Of a DNA stretch of 64,000 nt, positions 36,468 to 44,057 are shown one piece after another. The translations under genes were made by a program, and so were the position numbers. The notes beneath the pieces were generated by a model. The model was not told where the DNA came from and ran no database searches. It was given only the letters and a program-made list of their open reading frames with translations. The stretch lies in NCBI RefSeq assembly GCF_026342835.1, contig NZ_JAPEMI010000001.1:2548501-2612500 (forward strand). Reading direction: 5' to 3'. The DNA comes from Streptomyces sp. NBC_00154. GTDB lineage: Bacteria; Actinomycetota; Actinomycetes; Streptomycetales; Streptomycetaceae. How positions within the stretch are numbered: the stretch's first letter is position 1; every line of letters begins with the position of its first letter.

Positions 36468-37796
36468 ATGTCCACCGAGTCGCCCCTGATCCAGAGCATG
36501 CGTACCGCTGTCGCCGCGGCGCCCACCGACGTACCGCTACGCCTGCACCTCGCCGAGCTGTTGCTCGGTGAGGGTCTGAGCGAGGCCGCGGTCGCCGAGA
36601 CCGCCGTGGCGTTGCAGCACGCGCCCGGGGATGCGGGGGCGCGGGCGCTCATGATGCGGGCGATGGGCCTGCCCGCACCGGCTGCCGAAAGGCCCGGGTC
36701 CGTGCCGACTCCGGCACCGCAGGAGCCCCGGGCCCAGGAGCCGGCACCGGAGGTGCCCGACGCCCCCGCGCCGCCCACCGGCTTCGACTGGGCGGCCGCC
36801 GAGAACGAGGTCGCGGACGCCGTACCGCCGAGGTTCGTCACCTCCGGCCCCACCTCCACCGCTCCCGAGGCACCCCTCGCCGCGGACGGCGGCGGCGACC
36901 CGGGGGACGCCACGGCCTGGGAGGTCGACACCCCCGGCACCGTCACGCTCGCCGACGTCGGCGGCATGGAGGAGATCAAGGAGCGCCTCGAAGCCGCGTT
37001 CCTCGCTCCCATGCGCAATCCCGAACTGGGCAGGCTGTACGGGAAGAGCCTGCGCGGCGGGCTGTTGATGTACGGGCCGCCCGGCTGCGGGAAGACGTTC
37101 ATCGCGCGGGCCGTCGCCGGTGAGCTCGGGGCGAGCTTCATGTCCGTGTCGATCAACGACGTGCTCGACATGTGGATGGGCAACTCCGAGCGCAATATGC
37201 ACGAGGTCTTCGAGACCGCCCGCCGCCAGGCGCCGTGCGTGCTGTTCCTGGACGAGGTCGATGCGCTGGGAGCCAAGCGCAGTCGTATGCAGCACGGTGG
37301 GATGCGCAACACCGTCAACCAGTTGCTCACCGAGCTGGACGGCGTCGGCGGGGCCAACGAGGGCGTGTTCGTGCTCGCCGCGACCAACGTCCCCTGGGAT
37401 GTGGATATCGCGCTGCGGCGCCCCGGCCGGCTCGACCGCACCCTGCTCGTCCTGCCGCCGGACGCGCCCGCACGCGAGGCGATCCTCCGCTACCACCTGC
37501 GCGACCGGCCGATCGAATCCGTCGACCTGGGCAAGCTGGTCAAGGTCACCGAAGATCTGTCGGGCGCCGATCTGGCCCACCTCTGCGAATCCGCGTCGGA
37601 GCGGGCGCTGCTCGACTCGACCCGTACCGGGATGGTCCGGATGATCAACATGAAGGATCTGCTGGGTGCGGCGAAGGAGGTCCGGCCGTCCACCGATCCG
37701 TGGTTCGCCTCGGCGCGCAATGTCGCGATGTTCGCCAACGAGGGCGGCATGTACGACGAGTTGCTCGCCTACCTGAAGAGGAAGCGCAAGCTGTGA
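36468..37796 (+). CDS. AAA-type ATPase (FtsH/CDC48-like core)
   Basis: The 442-residue protein has an N-terminal TPR-like helical segment (residues 10-70), a Pro/Ala-rich linker, then one AAA module (about 155-430). The module shows 'LADVGGMEEIKERLEAAFLAPMRNPEL', Walker A 'MYGPPGCGKTFIARAVAGEL', Walker B 'VLFLDEVDALG', sensor 1 'VLAATNVPWDVD' and the arginine fingers 'RRPGRLDRTLLVLPP'. It carries no protease or membrane segment, so it probably remodels proteins. TAGGGT lies 6 nt before the ATG (leaderless). The next gene, a TPR membrane protein, overlaps by 4 bp and is the likely partner. Confidence 0.9.
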   Translation: MSTESPLIQSMRTAVAAAPTDVPLRLHLAELLLGEGLSEAAVAETAVALQHAPGDAGARALMMRAMGLPAPAAERPGSVPTPAPQEPRAQEPAPEVPDAPAPPTGFDWAAAENEVADAVPPRFVTSGPTSTAPEAPLAADGGGDPGDATAWEVDTPGTVTLADVGGMEEIKERLEAAFLAPMRNPELGRLYGKSLRGGLLMYGPPGCGKTFIARAVAGELGASFMSVSINDVLDMWMGNSERNMHEVFETARRQAPCVLFLDEVDALGAKRSRMQHGGMRNTVNQLLTELDGVGGANEGVFVLAATNVPWDVDIALRRPGRLDRTLLVLPPDAPAREAILRYHLRDRPIESVDLGKLVKVTEDLSGADLAHLCESASERALLDSTRTGMVRMINMKDLLGAAKEVRPSTDPWFASARNVAMFANEGGMYDELLAYLKRKRKL

Positions 37797-38857
37797 CCAC
37801 TGCCGAGCACCCCCTGACCGAGCAGGCGGCCGCCCTCATCGGCCTGGACCGGCTGGACGAGGCGAAGGCCCTGCTGACCAAGCGACTCGCCGAGGACCCC
37901 GAGGACTTCCGGGCCTGGGTGCGGCTGGCGCGCTGCCATCTGCGCGAGCGGGAGTTCGAGGACGTCGTCACCACCACCGGCGAGGCGCTGCGGATCGCCC
38001 CGCAGGACTGCGACGCATGGATCGTGCGGATGTACGGGCTGCGCAGGACCGGTCGTCGGGACGAGGCGCTCGCGGCGGCCCAGGAGGCGGTGCGGATCAA
38101 CCCGCAGTCGTGGCAGGCGGTCGACGCGCTCGCGGAGGCGGTCAGTGCCTGGCAGCCGCGCTGGCCCGAGGTCCTCGAGCTGGCGCAGACGGCGGTCCGG
38201 CTGGCCCCGGAGGAGCCGGCGGCGTACCAGGGGCTGTGGAAGGCGGCGCTGCTCAACGGGGCCTTCGACGTGCGGGACCACGCGATCCGCGAGACGCTGC
38301 GGCTCGACCCGACGAGCGCCTGGGCGCTGCGTGAGCTCGCCGAGAAGCAGGCCGCCGCGCCCGGCACGGGGCCCAAGCGGCGGGCGGAGGTGTACGCGTC
38401 CGCGCTGGCCGCCGACCCCGATTCCAACAGCATGCGCATGGGGCTGGACCGGGCCGTGTTCCAGATGCTGCGCGGCACCCGGTGGCTCGCCGTGCTGAGT
38501 CTGGTGCTGGCGGGTGCGGCGATCAACCTGTTCCCGTCCGACGGGGACGGACCCGAGCTGCCGCTGCCGATCGGCACCCGGCTCTACGTGCTGGCGCTGA
38601 TCGCGGTGGTCTGGGCGTTCGGCGCGTGGCGGCGCTACCGGAAGCTGCGCGCGGGGGTGCAGCTGAGTGTCCGGTCGCTGTTGCGCCGGATGTTCTGGGC
38701 ACGGCTGGTGCTGGTGCAGGCGGTGCTGGGGACACTGTGCGCGGTGGCCGTCGTGGCGGTGCCGTGGACGGACCGGGGTGTTCCGCAGGTGGTGTTCTGG
38801 GTGGGGCTGGGGCCGACACTGCTGACGATCTGGTTCGACCGTCCGCGCACGCGGTAG
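37793..38857 (+). CDS. TPR-repeat membrane protein, partner of the AAA ATPase
   Basis: The 354-residue protein carries about five TPR motifs in its first 230 residues ('LIGLDRLDEAKALLTKRLAEDPEDFRAWVRLARCHLRERE', 'AWIVRMYGLRRTGRRDEALAAAQEAVRINPQSWQAV', and so on), then three to four hydrophobic helices ('WLAVLSLVLAGAAINLF', 'RLYVLALIAVVWAFGAW', 'LVLVQAVLGTLCAVAVVAV', 'VVFWVGLGPTLLTIWF'). It starts with GTG overlapping the ATPase stop (GTGA), so the two are made together. A plausible model is a membrane anchor that recruits the ATPase through TPRs; this is inference. It converges with the ABC permease gene with 1 bp between the stop codons. Confidence 0.85.
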   Translation: MTTAEHPLTEQAAALIGLDRLDEAKALLTKRLAEDPEDFRAWVRLARCHLREREFEDVVTTTGEALRIAPQDCDAWIVRMYGLRRTGRRDEALAAAQEAVRINPQSWQAVDALAEAVSAWQPRWPEVLELAQTAVRLAPEEPAAYQGLWKAALLNGAFDVRDHAIRETLRLDPTSAWALRELAEKQAAAPGTGPKRRAEVYASALAADPDSNSMRMGLDRAVFQMLRGTRWLAVLSLVLAGAAINLFPSDGDGPELPLPIGTRLYVLALIAVVWAFGAWRRYRKLRAGVQLSVRSLLRRMFWARLVLVQAVLGTLCAVAVVAVPWTDRGVPQVVFWVGLGPTLLTIWFDRPRTR

Positions 38858-38858
38858 C

Positions 38859-39722
38859 TCAGCGGGCCAGCCGGCCGAGGAGCGAACCTGCGGCGACGAT
38901 GCCGACGAGCGCGGCGAAGGCGAGGATCGCGAAGTCCAGCCCCAGGTGGGCCGGCGTACCGATGAGCAGCCCGCGCAGGGCGTCGACCTGGTAGCTCAGC
39001 GGGTTCACCCTGCTGATGGCCTGGAGCCAGCCCGGCATCAGGGCGACCGGGTACAGCGCGTTGGACGCGAAGAACAGCGGCATGGTGATGGCCTGGCCGA
39101 TGCCCATCAGCCGGTCGCGGGTCAGGACGATGCCGGCGATCGACATCGACAGGCAGGAGAAGAACGCCGAGGCGAGGACGACGACCACGACCACGCCGAG
39201 CAGGCGCAACGGGTTCCAGGTCATGCCGACACCGATCAGCGCGGCGATCACGATGACGACTGCCGCCTGGATCACGGCTTTCACTCCGGCGGCGAAGGCC
39301 TTGCCGGTCACCAGGGCGGTCCGGGGCGTCGGTGTGACCATGAGTTTGGTGAGGACACCCGAGTCCCGCTCCCAGATGATCATGATGCCGTAGAAGATCG
39401 CGATGAACATGGCGGACTGGGCGATGATGCCGGGCGCCAGGAAGTCGAGGTAGGGGACGCCGCCGGTCGGGATGGCGTGGATACGGGAGAACGTCACGCC
39501 GAAGATCAGCAGCCAGAGCGCCGGCTGCACGGCGCGGGTGTAGATCTCGGTGCGGTCGTGGCGCAGCTTCTGCATTTCCACGACGCACATCGCGGTGACG
39601 CGCGCGGGGACGACGCGCCAGCCGGTGCGGGGCGGCGGCGGGTCCAGCAGCAGAGCGAACCGCTCGTCGGGCGAGCCGGGTTCAGCCGAGGCGTGATGCG
39701 GTGCGACGGGTACGGCGGACAT
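38859..39722 (-). CDS. ABC-2 type exporter permease (DrrB-like)
   Basis: The 287-residue permease has a cytoplasmic N-terminus and six hydrophobic segments ('QPALWLLIFGVTFSRI', 'AQSAMFIAIFYGIMIIW', 'AVIQAAVVIVIAALIGVGM', 'LLGVVVVVVLASAFFSCLSMSI', and others). The ABC-2 signature 'MPLFFASNALYPVALMPGWLQAISRVNPLSYQVDALRGLLIG' is clear. This is the layout of DrrB-type exporters of drugs or lipids. Its start lies 41 bp inside the 3' end of the ATPase gene, a long overlap. Confidence 0.92.
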   Translation of the reverse strand: MSAVPVAPHHASAEPGSPDERFALLLDPPPPRTGWRVVPARVTAMCVVEMQKLRHDRTEIYTRAVQPALWLLIFGVTFSRIHAIPTGGVPYLDFLAPGIIAQSAMFIAIFYGIMIIWERDSGVLTKLMVTPTPRTALVTGKAFAAGVKAVIQAAVVIVIAALIGVGMTWNPLRLLGVVVVVVLASAFFSCLSMSIAGIVLTRDRLMGIGQAITMPLFFASNALYPVALMPGWLQAISRVNPLSYQVDALRGLLIGTPAHLGLDFAILAFAALVGIVAAGSLLGRLAR

Positions 39723-40620
39723 CGCGGAACGCTCCCTTCCGTTCGTCGGAACCTGAGCCGGGGCCGGAGCCGGAGCCTGAACCGGAGCCGGAGCCGGGGC
39801 CGGAGCCGGAGCCGGAGCCGGAGCCTGAACCGGAGCCGGGGCCGGCGTCGTCCAGGCCGCTTCCGGAGTGGTACCGGAAGACGTCCTCCAGGGTGGGCGG
39901 CGACAGGGCGGTCTCGCCGGACTCCCGGCGGTGCGCGACCAGTTCGGCCTTGAGCTCGGCGGGCGTGCCGAGCGCGCGGAGTCTGCCGAGGTGCATGAGG
40001 GCCAGCCGGTCGCAGCGCTGGTCGGCCTCGTCCATGGAGTGGGTGGTGACCAGCACGGTCATCCCGGTGCCGGTCCGGATCTCGGTGATGCGGTCCCAGA
40101 CACTGTCGCGCGCGATCGGGTCCAGGCCGATGGTCGGCTCGTCCAGGATCATCAGGCGGGGTGCGCTGACCAGGGCCTGGGCCAGTTCGAGGCGGCGCAC
40201 CATGCCGCCGGAGTATGTGGCGGCGAGCCGGTGCGCATGGGGGCCGAGGCCGACCGCGTCCAGCGCCTGTCCGACACGGGCCGCGCGCTGGCGGCGGGGC
40301 ACGTCGAAGACGCGGGCGAAGAGGGCGACGTTCTCCCGGCCGGTGAGACCGGCGTCGGCCGACAGCTGCTGCGGTACGTAACCGAGCAGGCGCCGTACGG
40401 CCATCTTCTGCCGGGCCGCGTCATGGCCGAACACCTCGATGACACCGGGCGGCACGGGCAGCAGGGTGGTGATCGCGCGCATGGTGGTCGTCTTGCCCGC
40501 GCCGTTGGGCCCGAGCAGGCCGAAGACCTCGCCGGGGTGGACCAGCAGGTCCAGACCGTCGACGGCTTTCGACGTACCGAAGGAGTAGGTCAGTCCGGTG
40601 CAGCTGAGAGCGGGGGTCAC
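39682..40620 (-). CDS. ABC exporter ATPase (DrrA-like) with a Gly-Ser repeat tail
   Basis: The 312-residue ATPase has Walker A 'GLLGPNGAGKTTTMRA' (about residues 34-49), Q-loop 'YVPQQL', signature 'ATYSGGMVRRLELAQALV', Walker B 'RLMILDEPTIGLDP' and the H-switch 'LVTTHSMDEAD'. 'LEDVFRYHSG' is the typical DrrA C-terminus. After it comes an unusual tail of about 30 Gly/Ser/Pro residues encoded by a hexanucleotide-like repeat (39751-39846), then a basic end that overlaps the permease start. It exports an unknown compound together with the permease. Confidence 0.92.
   Translation of the reverse strand: MTPALSCTGLTYSFGTSKAVDGLDLLVHPGEVFGLLGPNGAGKTTTMRAITTLLPVPPGVIEVFGHDAARQKMAVRRLLGYVPQQLSADAGLTGRENVALFARVFDVPRRQRAARVGQALDAVGLGPHAHRLAATYSGGMVRRLELAQALVSAPRLMILDEPTIGLDPIARDSVWDRITEIRTGTGMTVLVTTHSMDEADQRCDRLALMHLGRLRALGTPAELKAELVAHRRESGETALSPPTLEDVFRYHSGSGLDDAGPGSGSGSGSGSGSGPGSGSGSGSGSGPGSGSDERKGAFRDVRRTRRTASRLG
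39751..39846. repeat. GGAGCC/GGGGCC hexamer minisatellite in the ABC ATPase gene
   Basis: About fifteen tandem copies of a six-base unit (GGAGCC, with variants GGGGCC, GGAGCCTGAACC) encode the Gly-Ser/Gly-Pro tail. Unit length divisible by three keeps the frame when the copy number changes. Confidence 0.85.
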
Positions 40621-41072
40621 GGGGGCTCCTCCCCTTCGCGCAATGAGTCGGCGAGTCTGCGCAGTGACGGGAGCGCGGCGGTCAGCGCGGCCCGGTCGGC
40701 CGCGTCGAGCTTCGCGACGTGTTCACGGAAGAGCGCGTCGCGCCGGGCGCGCCACTCGCGCAGCCGCGCGACGCCTGCGGGGGTCGGGTACAGCAGTGCG
40801 GCACGCCCGTCGCCGGGGTCGGTCTCCCGTCGCAACAGCTCTTGCGCGACCAGGTGGTTGACCAGGGTGCTGACGGAGTTGGCCGCGAGGCAGAGCTCGT
40901 GCGCGGCGGCGGAGACCCGGATGCCGGGTCCGGCGGCGACAAGACGGAGCAGTTCGGCGTGCGCCCCACGCAGCCGGGGTGGGGGCAGCCCGCTCCACAG
41001 CCGTCGCCGGGCGAGCCTCTGGATGCGGGGCAGAAGTCCGGCGAGCTCATCAGGTAGATCACCCGCCGCCAT
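40617..41072 (-). CDS. MarR-family regulator of the ABC exporter
   Basis: The 151-residue protein has a MarR winged HTH ('LRLVAAGPGIRVSAAAHELCLAANSVSTLVNHLVAQELLRRETDPGDGRAALLYPTPAGV', about residues 40-103). It is the first gene of a three-gene leftward operon; its stop overlaps the ATPase start by 4 bp, so it probably senses the exported compound and controls the exporter. The intergenic region to 41309 contains an AT-rich patch just upstream (41075-41095), a likely promoter/operator zone. Confidence 0.9.
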   Translation of the reverse strand: MAAGDLPDELAGLLPRIQRLARRRLWSGLPPPRLRGAHAELLRLVAAGPGIRVSAAAHELCLAANSVSTLVNHLVAQELLRRETDPGDGRAALLYPTPAGVARLREWRARRDALFREHVAKLDAADRAALTAALPSLRRLADSLREGEEPP

Positions 41073-41308
41073 GCATCCATTTTAGCTCTGTATGCGAGGT
41101 ATCGGCCGGGGTGCGACTGCCGCAATCCGGCGGAGGGCCGCGGCGACGGCCACAAGGTTGACACACGGTGACGAATCGAGTGCGCTGTCGGTGGAAGTGA
41201 AGCGGATCGACTCGGCGTCACGGAACAGCGATGCCCGGCGAGAAGTCGTCGATGACAGGTTCTCGCCACCTGGTGCACCCCTTGTGAGGGACTGTCCGGC
41301 CGGTCAGG

Positions 41309-42331
41309 ATGGCCGCCATGCTTGAGGTGTTGGGCGTCGACCCCGAATCCGAGACCGTGTACGCCGCACTGCTCGACGGGCAGCCCGTGACCGCGGACGA
41401 ACTGGCGCGCACTGTCGGGTTCCCACCGACCCGGGTGCGCGCGGCGCTGCGTCGGCTCCAGTCGTGCGGGCTCGTCGGCCGCCACCACGGGCACCCGGCC
41501 ACCTACGCCGCCATCGACCCCGAAGTCGCACTGGACGCACTGCTGTTGGGGCGACAGGAGCAGCTGCACAAGGCGAGGGTCCGGGCCGGCGAGTTCACCG
41601 AGCGTTTCCGCCGGGCGGCGGCCGACCGGGATCCGGCCGAGGTCATCGAGATCATCACGGGCGCGGAGGCCGTGCAGCAGCGAAGCCACCAAGTGATCCG
41701 CAGCGCACAGCAACAGCTGCGCGTCTTCGACAAACCGCCCTACCACGCCAACAGTGAGCTCGACCCGAACCAGGCCGAACTCGACCTGCTCGCCCGCGGG
41801 GTGTCGGTCCGGGGCCTGTACGACGCGGAGAGCATCGACATGCCCGGCCGGGTGCACCTGCTGCGCATGTGGGCGGCGGCGGGCGAACAGGCCCGGGTGC
41901 TGGCCGACGTCCCCGCCAAGATGGCACTCGCCGACGACCGGCTGGCGCTCCTGCCGCTGCGCCCCGGCTCGGGCCCGGACCCGAGCCCGTCCTTCGTCGT
42001 CCTGCACCGGTCGGCGGTCCTCGACGCCCTGGCGGCGCTGTTCGAAGCTCTGTGGGCGGTCGCCCAGCCGCTCCGCCTGGACGGTGTGGAGAGCGAGGAC
42101 CCGCACGCCCTGTCGGCGGAGGACCAGTTGCTGGTCAGCCTGCTGACCGCGGGCCTGCCGGACGAGGCCATCGCCCGCCAGGCCGGCGTCAGTTACCGCA
42201 CGCTGCAACGCCGCCTGCACGCGCTGATGGAACGGGCCGACGCGCACACCCGGTTCCAGCTGGGCATCTACGCCGCAGCCCACGGCTGGGTGAACGGAGC
42301 AGCCCCCGGGAGACCCACCGGCGACGAGTAG
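41309..42331 (+). CDS. TrmB-type/LuxR-type two-HTH transcriptional regulator
   Basis: The 340-residue protein begins with a TrmB-like winged HTH ('LGVDPESETVYAALLDGQPVTADELARTVGFPPTRVRAALRRLQSCGLVGRH', residues 8-60). A middle domain carries an HxK-like/PLD-type TrmB effector segment ('VIEIITGAEAVQQRSHQVIRSAQQQLRVFDKPPYH'). It ends with a LuxR-like HTH ('LSAEDQLLVSLLTAGLPDEAIARQAGVSYRTLQRRLHALMERADAHTRFQLGIYAAAHGWV'). This architecture is common among streptomycete regulators, but individual targets are rarely known. Start ATG 41309; a second ATG at 41318 is possible. Confidence 0.87.
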   Translation: MAAMLEVLGVDPESETVYAALLDGQPVTADELARTVGFPPTRVRAALRRLQSCGLVGRHHGHPATYAAIDPEVALDALLLGRQEQLHKARVRAGEFTERFRRAAADRDPAEVIEIITGAEAVQQRSHQVIRSAQQQLRVFDKPPYHANSELDPNQAELDLLARGVSVRGLYDAESIDMPGRVHLLRMWAAAGEQARVLADVPAKMALADDRLALLPLRPGSGPDPSPSFVVLHRSAVLDALAALFEALWAVAQPLRLDGVESEDPHALSAEDQLLVSLLTAGLPDEAIARQAGVSYRTLQRRLHALMERADAHTRFQLGIYAAAHGWVNGAAPGRPTGDE

Positions 42332-42343
42332 ACCGCGGCACGC

Positions 42344-42862
42344 TCACCGCTCCGGGAACCGCTCCCCGCACCTGCTGCAGAACACCGGCGCCGGATCGAC
42401 CGAGAAGCGGCCGCAGTCGGGACAGACCCGGTCCAGCATGCAGGGCCCCTCGCCGCCTTCGTGCGCCGCCGGGACCTCGACCGAGGGCTTGATGGTCAGG
42501 CCCGGACGGCGGCGGTGGACGGTGAGGTACGCCAGGCCGTCCGGGCCGGCCGCGAGGGCGCGGCGGGAGGTGCGGGGCAACCAGAGGACCGTGGTGGGGG
42601 CGAGCTCCAGGACCTCTGCGCCCGTGGTCGCCCGGCCGCTTCCCGCGATGACGACGAGGAGCACGTCGAGGACGTCCTCCTGATGCTCCCCGACCTCGCC
42701 GCCCGGCGGCAGACGCACCAGGTTGGCGTCCAGCTCCCTCCCCTGTTCAGCCAGTTGCCAGAGCGCACCGCGCCGGTCGGGGGCTGCGGTGGCGAGCAGA
42801 TCGTCGAGTACGGCCAGGACCCGTGGGGTGGAAATCACGGCAGCCACGCTACGCCCCGCCAT
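42344..42862 (-). CDS. Cupin-like protein with C-terminal zinc ribbon
   Basis: The 172-residue protein combines a cupin-like beta region ('LVRLPPGGEVGEHQEDVLDVLLVVIAGSGRATTGAEVLELAPTTVLWLPRTSRRALAA', about residues 48-112) with a C-terminal zinc ribbon made of C-P-D-C and C-S-R-C ('CPDCGRFSVDPAPVFCSRCGERF'). GTG at 42838 (V-I-S-T-P) is an alternative start to ATG 42862. It diverges from pip across 38 bp. The usual cupin metal histidines are reduced to one clear His, so catalysis is uncertain. Function unknown; a small-molecule or RNA-binding role is conceivable. Confidence 0.75.
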   Translation of the reverse strand: MAGRSVAAVISTPRVLAVLDDLLATAAPDRRGALWQLAEQGRELDANLVRLPPGGEVGEHQEDVLDVLLVVIAGSGRATTGAEVLELAPTTVLWLPRTSRRALAAGPDGLAYLTVHRRRPGLTIKPSVEVPAAHEGGEGPCMLDRVCPDCGRFSVDPAPVFCSRCGERFPER

Positions 42863-42900
42863 AAGCTGAGCCCTTTGGCCCGGACCGGAAGGACGCCGCC

Positions 42901-43872
42901 ATGGACCGCAAGCCCGACGAGAAGTACCCGGTGATCGAACCGTACGACCAGGGCATGCTCGACGTCGGTGACGGCAACCTCGTGTACTGGGAGGTCTGCG
43001 GCAACCCGGACGGCAAGCCCGCGCTGGTCGTCCACGGCGGTCCGGGGTCGGGGTGCGGCGCGCACACCCGGCAGTACTTCGACCCGGACCGGTACCGGGT
43101 CGTCCTCTTCGACCAGCGGGGCTGCGGCCGGTCGACCCCGCACGCGAGCGACCCGGCCGCCGACATGCGGCACAACACCACCGCCCACCTGATCGCCGAC
43201 GTGGAGCGGCTGCGTGCCCGTCTCGGGATCGAGAAGTGGCTGCTGTACGGGGGGTCCTGGGGGTCGACGCTGATCCTGGCGTACGCCGAGGAGCATCCGG
43301 AGCGGGTCTCCGAGATCGTGATCCCGGCCGTCACGACGACCCGGCGCAGTGAGATCGACTGGCTGTACCGGGGTGCCGGGCGGATCTTTCCGGAGGCGTG
43401 GGACCTGTTCCGGGCGGGCGTCCCGGAGGCGGCCGGGAGCGGCGACCTGGTGGCCGCGTACGCCCGGCGGATGGAGAGCCCCGACACCGCGGTACGGGCG
43501 AAGGCCACGGCCGACTGGTGCGCCTGGGAGGACGCGGTTCTCTCCCAGGAGACGTACTCGGGACCACCCCCCTACAGCGGCCGGCCGGGCAGGGCCCAGC
43601 AGGCGCTGGTACGGATCTGCTCGCACTACTTCTCCCACGGCGCCTGGCTGGAGGAGGGGCAGCTGATCCGGAACGCCGCGCGGCTGGCGGGGATCCCGGG
43701 GGTGCTGGTGCACGGCCGGTTCGACCTCGCCGGCCCGCTGATCACCGCGTGGGAGCTGGCGAAGGCCTGGCCGGACGCGGAGCTGACCGTGATCGACGGG
43801 GCGGGGCATCTGGGTGGTCCGGCGACCACCCGGGCGGTCCTGGAGGCACTGGACCGGTTCGCCGCGCAGTAG
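42901..43872 (+). CDS. pip: Proline iminopeptidase
   Basis: The 323-residue alpha/beta hydrolase removes N-terminal proline from peptides. Family blocks: 'PALVVHGGPGSGCGAHTRQYFDPDRYRVVLFDQRGCGRSTPHAS', nucleophile elbow 'LLYGGSWGSTLILAYAEEHPERV' (Ser about residue 118), 'DWCAWEDAVLS' in the cap, the acid in 'VLVHGRFDLAGP' and the catalytic His in 'VIDGAGHLGGPATT'. The position matching the usual D-x-C reads F-D-L, which keeps the Asp. A GGAAGGA Shine-Dalgarno precedes the ATG. The enzyme is cytoplasmic, without a signal peptide. Confidence 0.92.
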   Translation: MDRKPDEKYPVIEPYDQGMLDVGDGNLVYWEVCGNPDGKPALVVHGGPGSGCGAHTRQYFDPDRYRVVLFDQRGCGRSTPHASDPAADMRHNTTAHLIADVERLRARLGIEKWLLYGGSWGSTLILAYAEEHPERVSEIVIPAVTTTRRSEIDWLYRGAGRIFPEAWDLFRAGVPEAAGSGDLVAAYARRMESPDTAVRAKATADWCAWEDAVLSQETYSGPPPYSGRPGRAQQALVRICSHYFSHGAWLEEGQLIRNAARLAGIPGVLVHGRFDLAGPLITAWELAKAWPDAELTVIDGAGHLGGPATTRAVLEALDRFAAQ

Positions 43873-44057
43873 AGGACAGGGACCGGTGGAAGGCGGGGGC
43901 GGTCCCGTCGGCCGGAGACAGCAATGGCATGCTATGCAGCTCGTCGCAGTGCGGCGGATCTTGCTTCCCTCGTCGGAATTCACGTGGCGTTCCCCCAACC
44001 TGCCCCCGAGCCGACGGAACCTGACTGTCCAACCACTCTCTTCCCAAGGGATACGAC

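Noticed and set aside
39751..39846. Possible CRISPR-like array
   Set aside because: The units are six bases without spacers and translate to a Gly-Ser tail.
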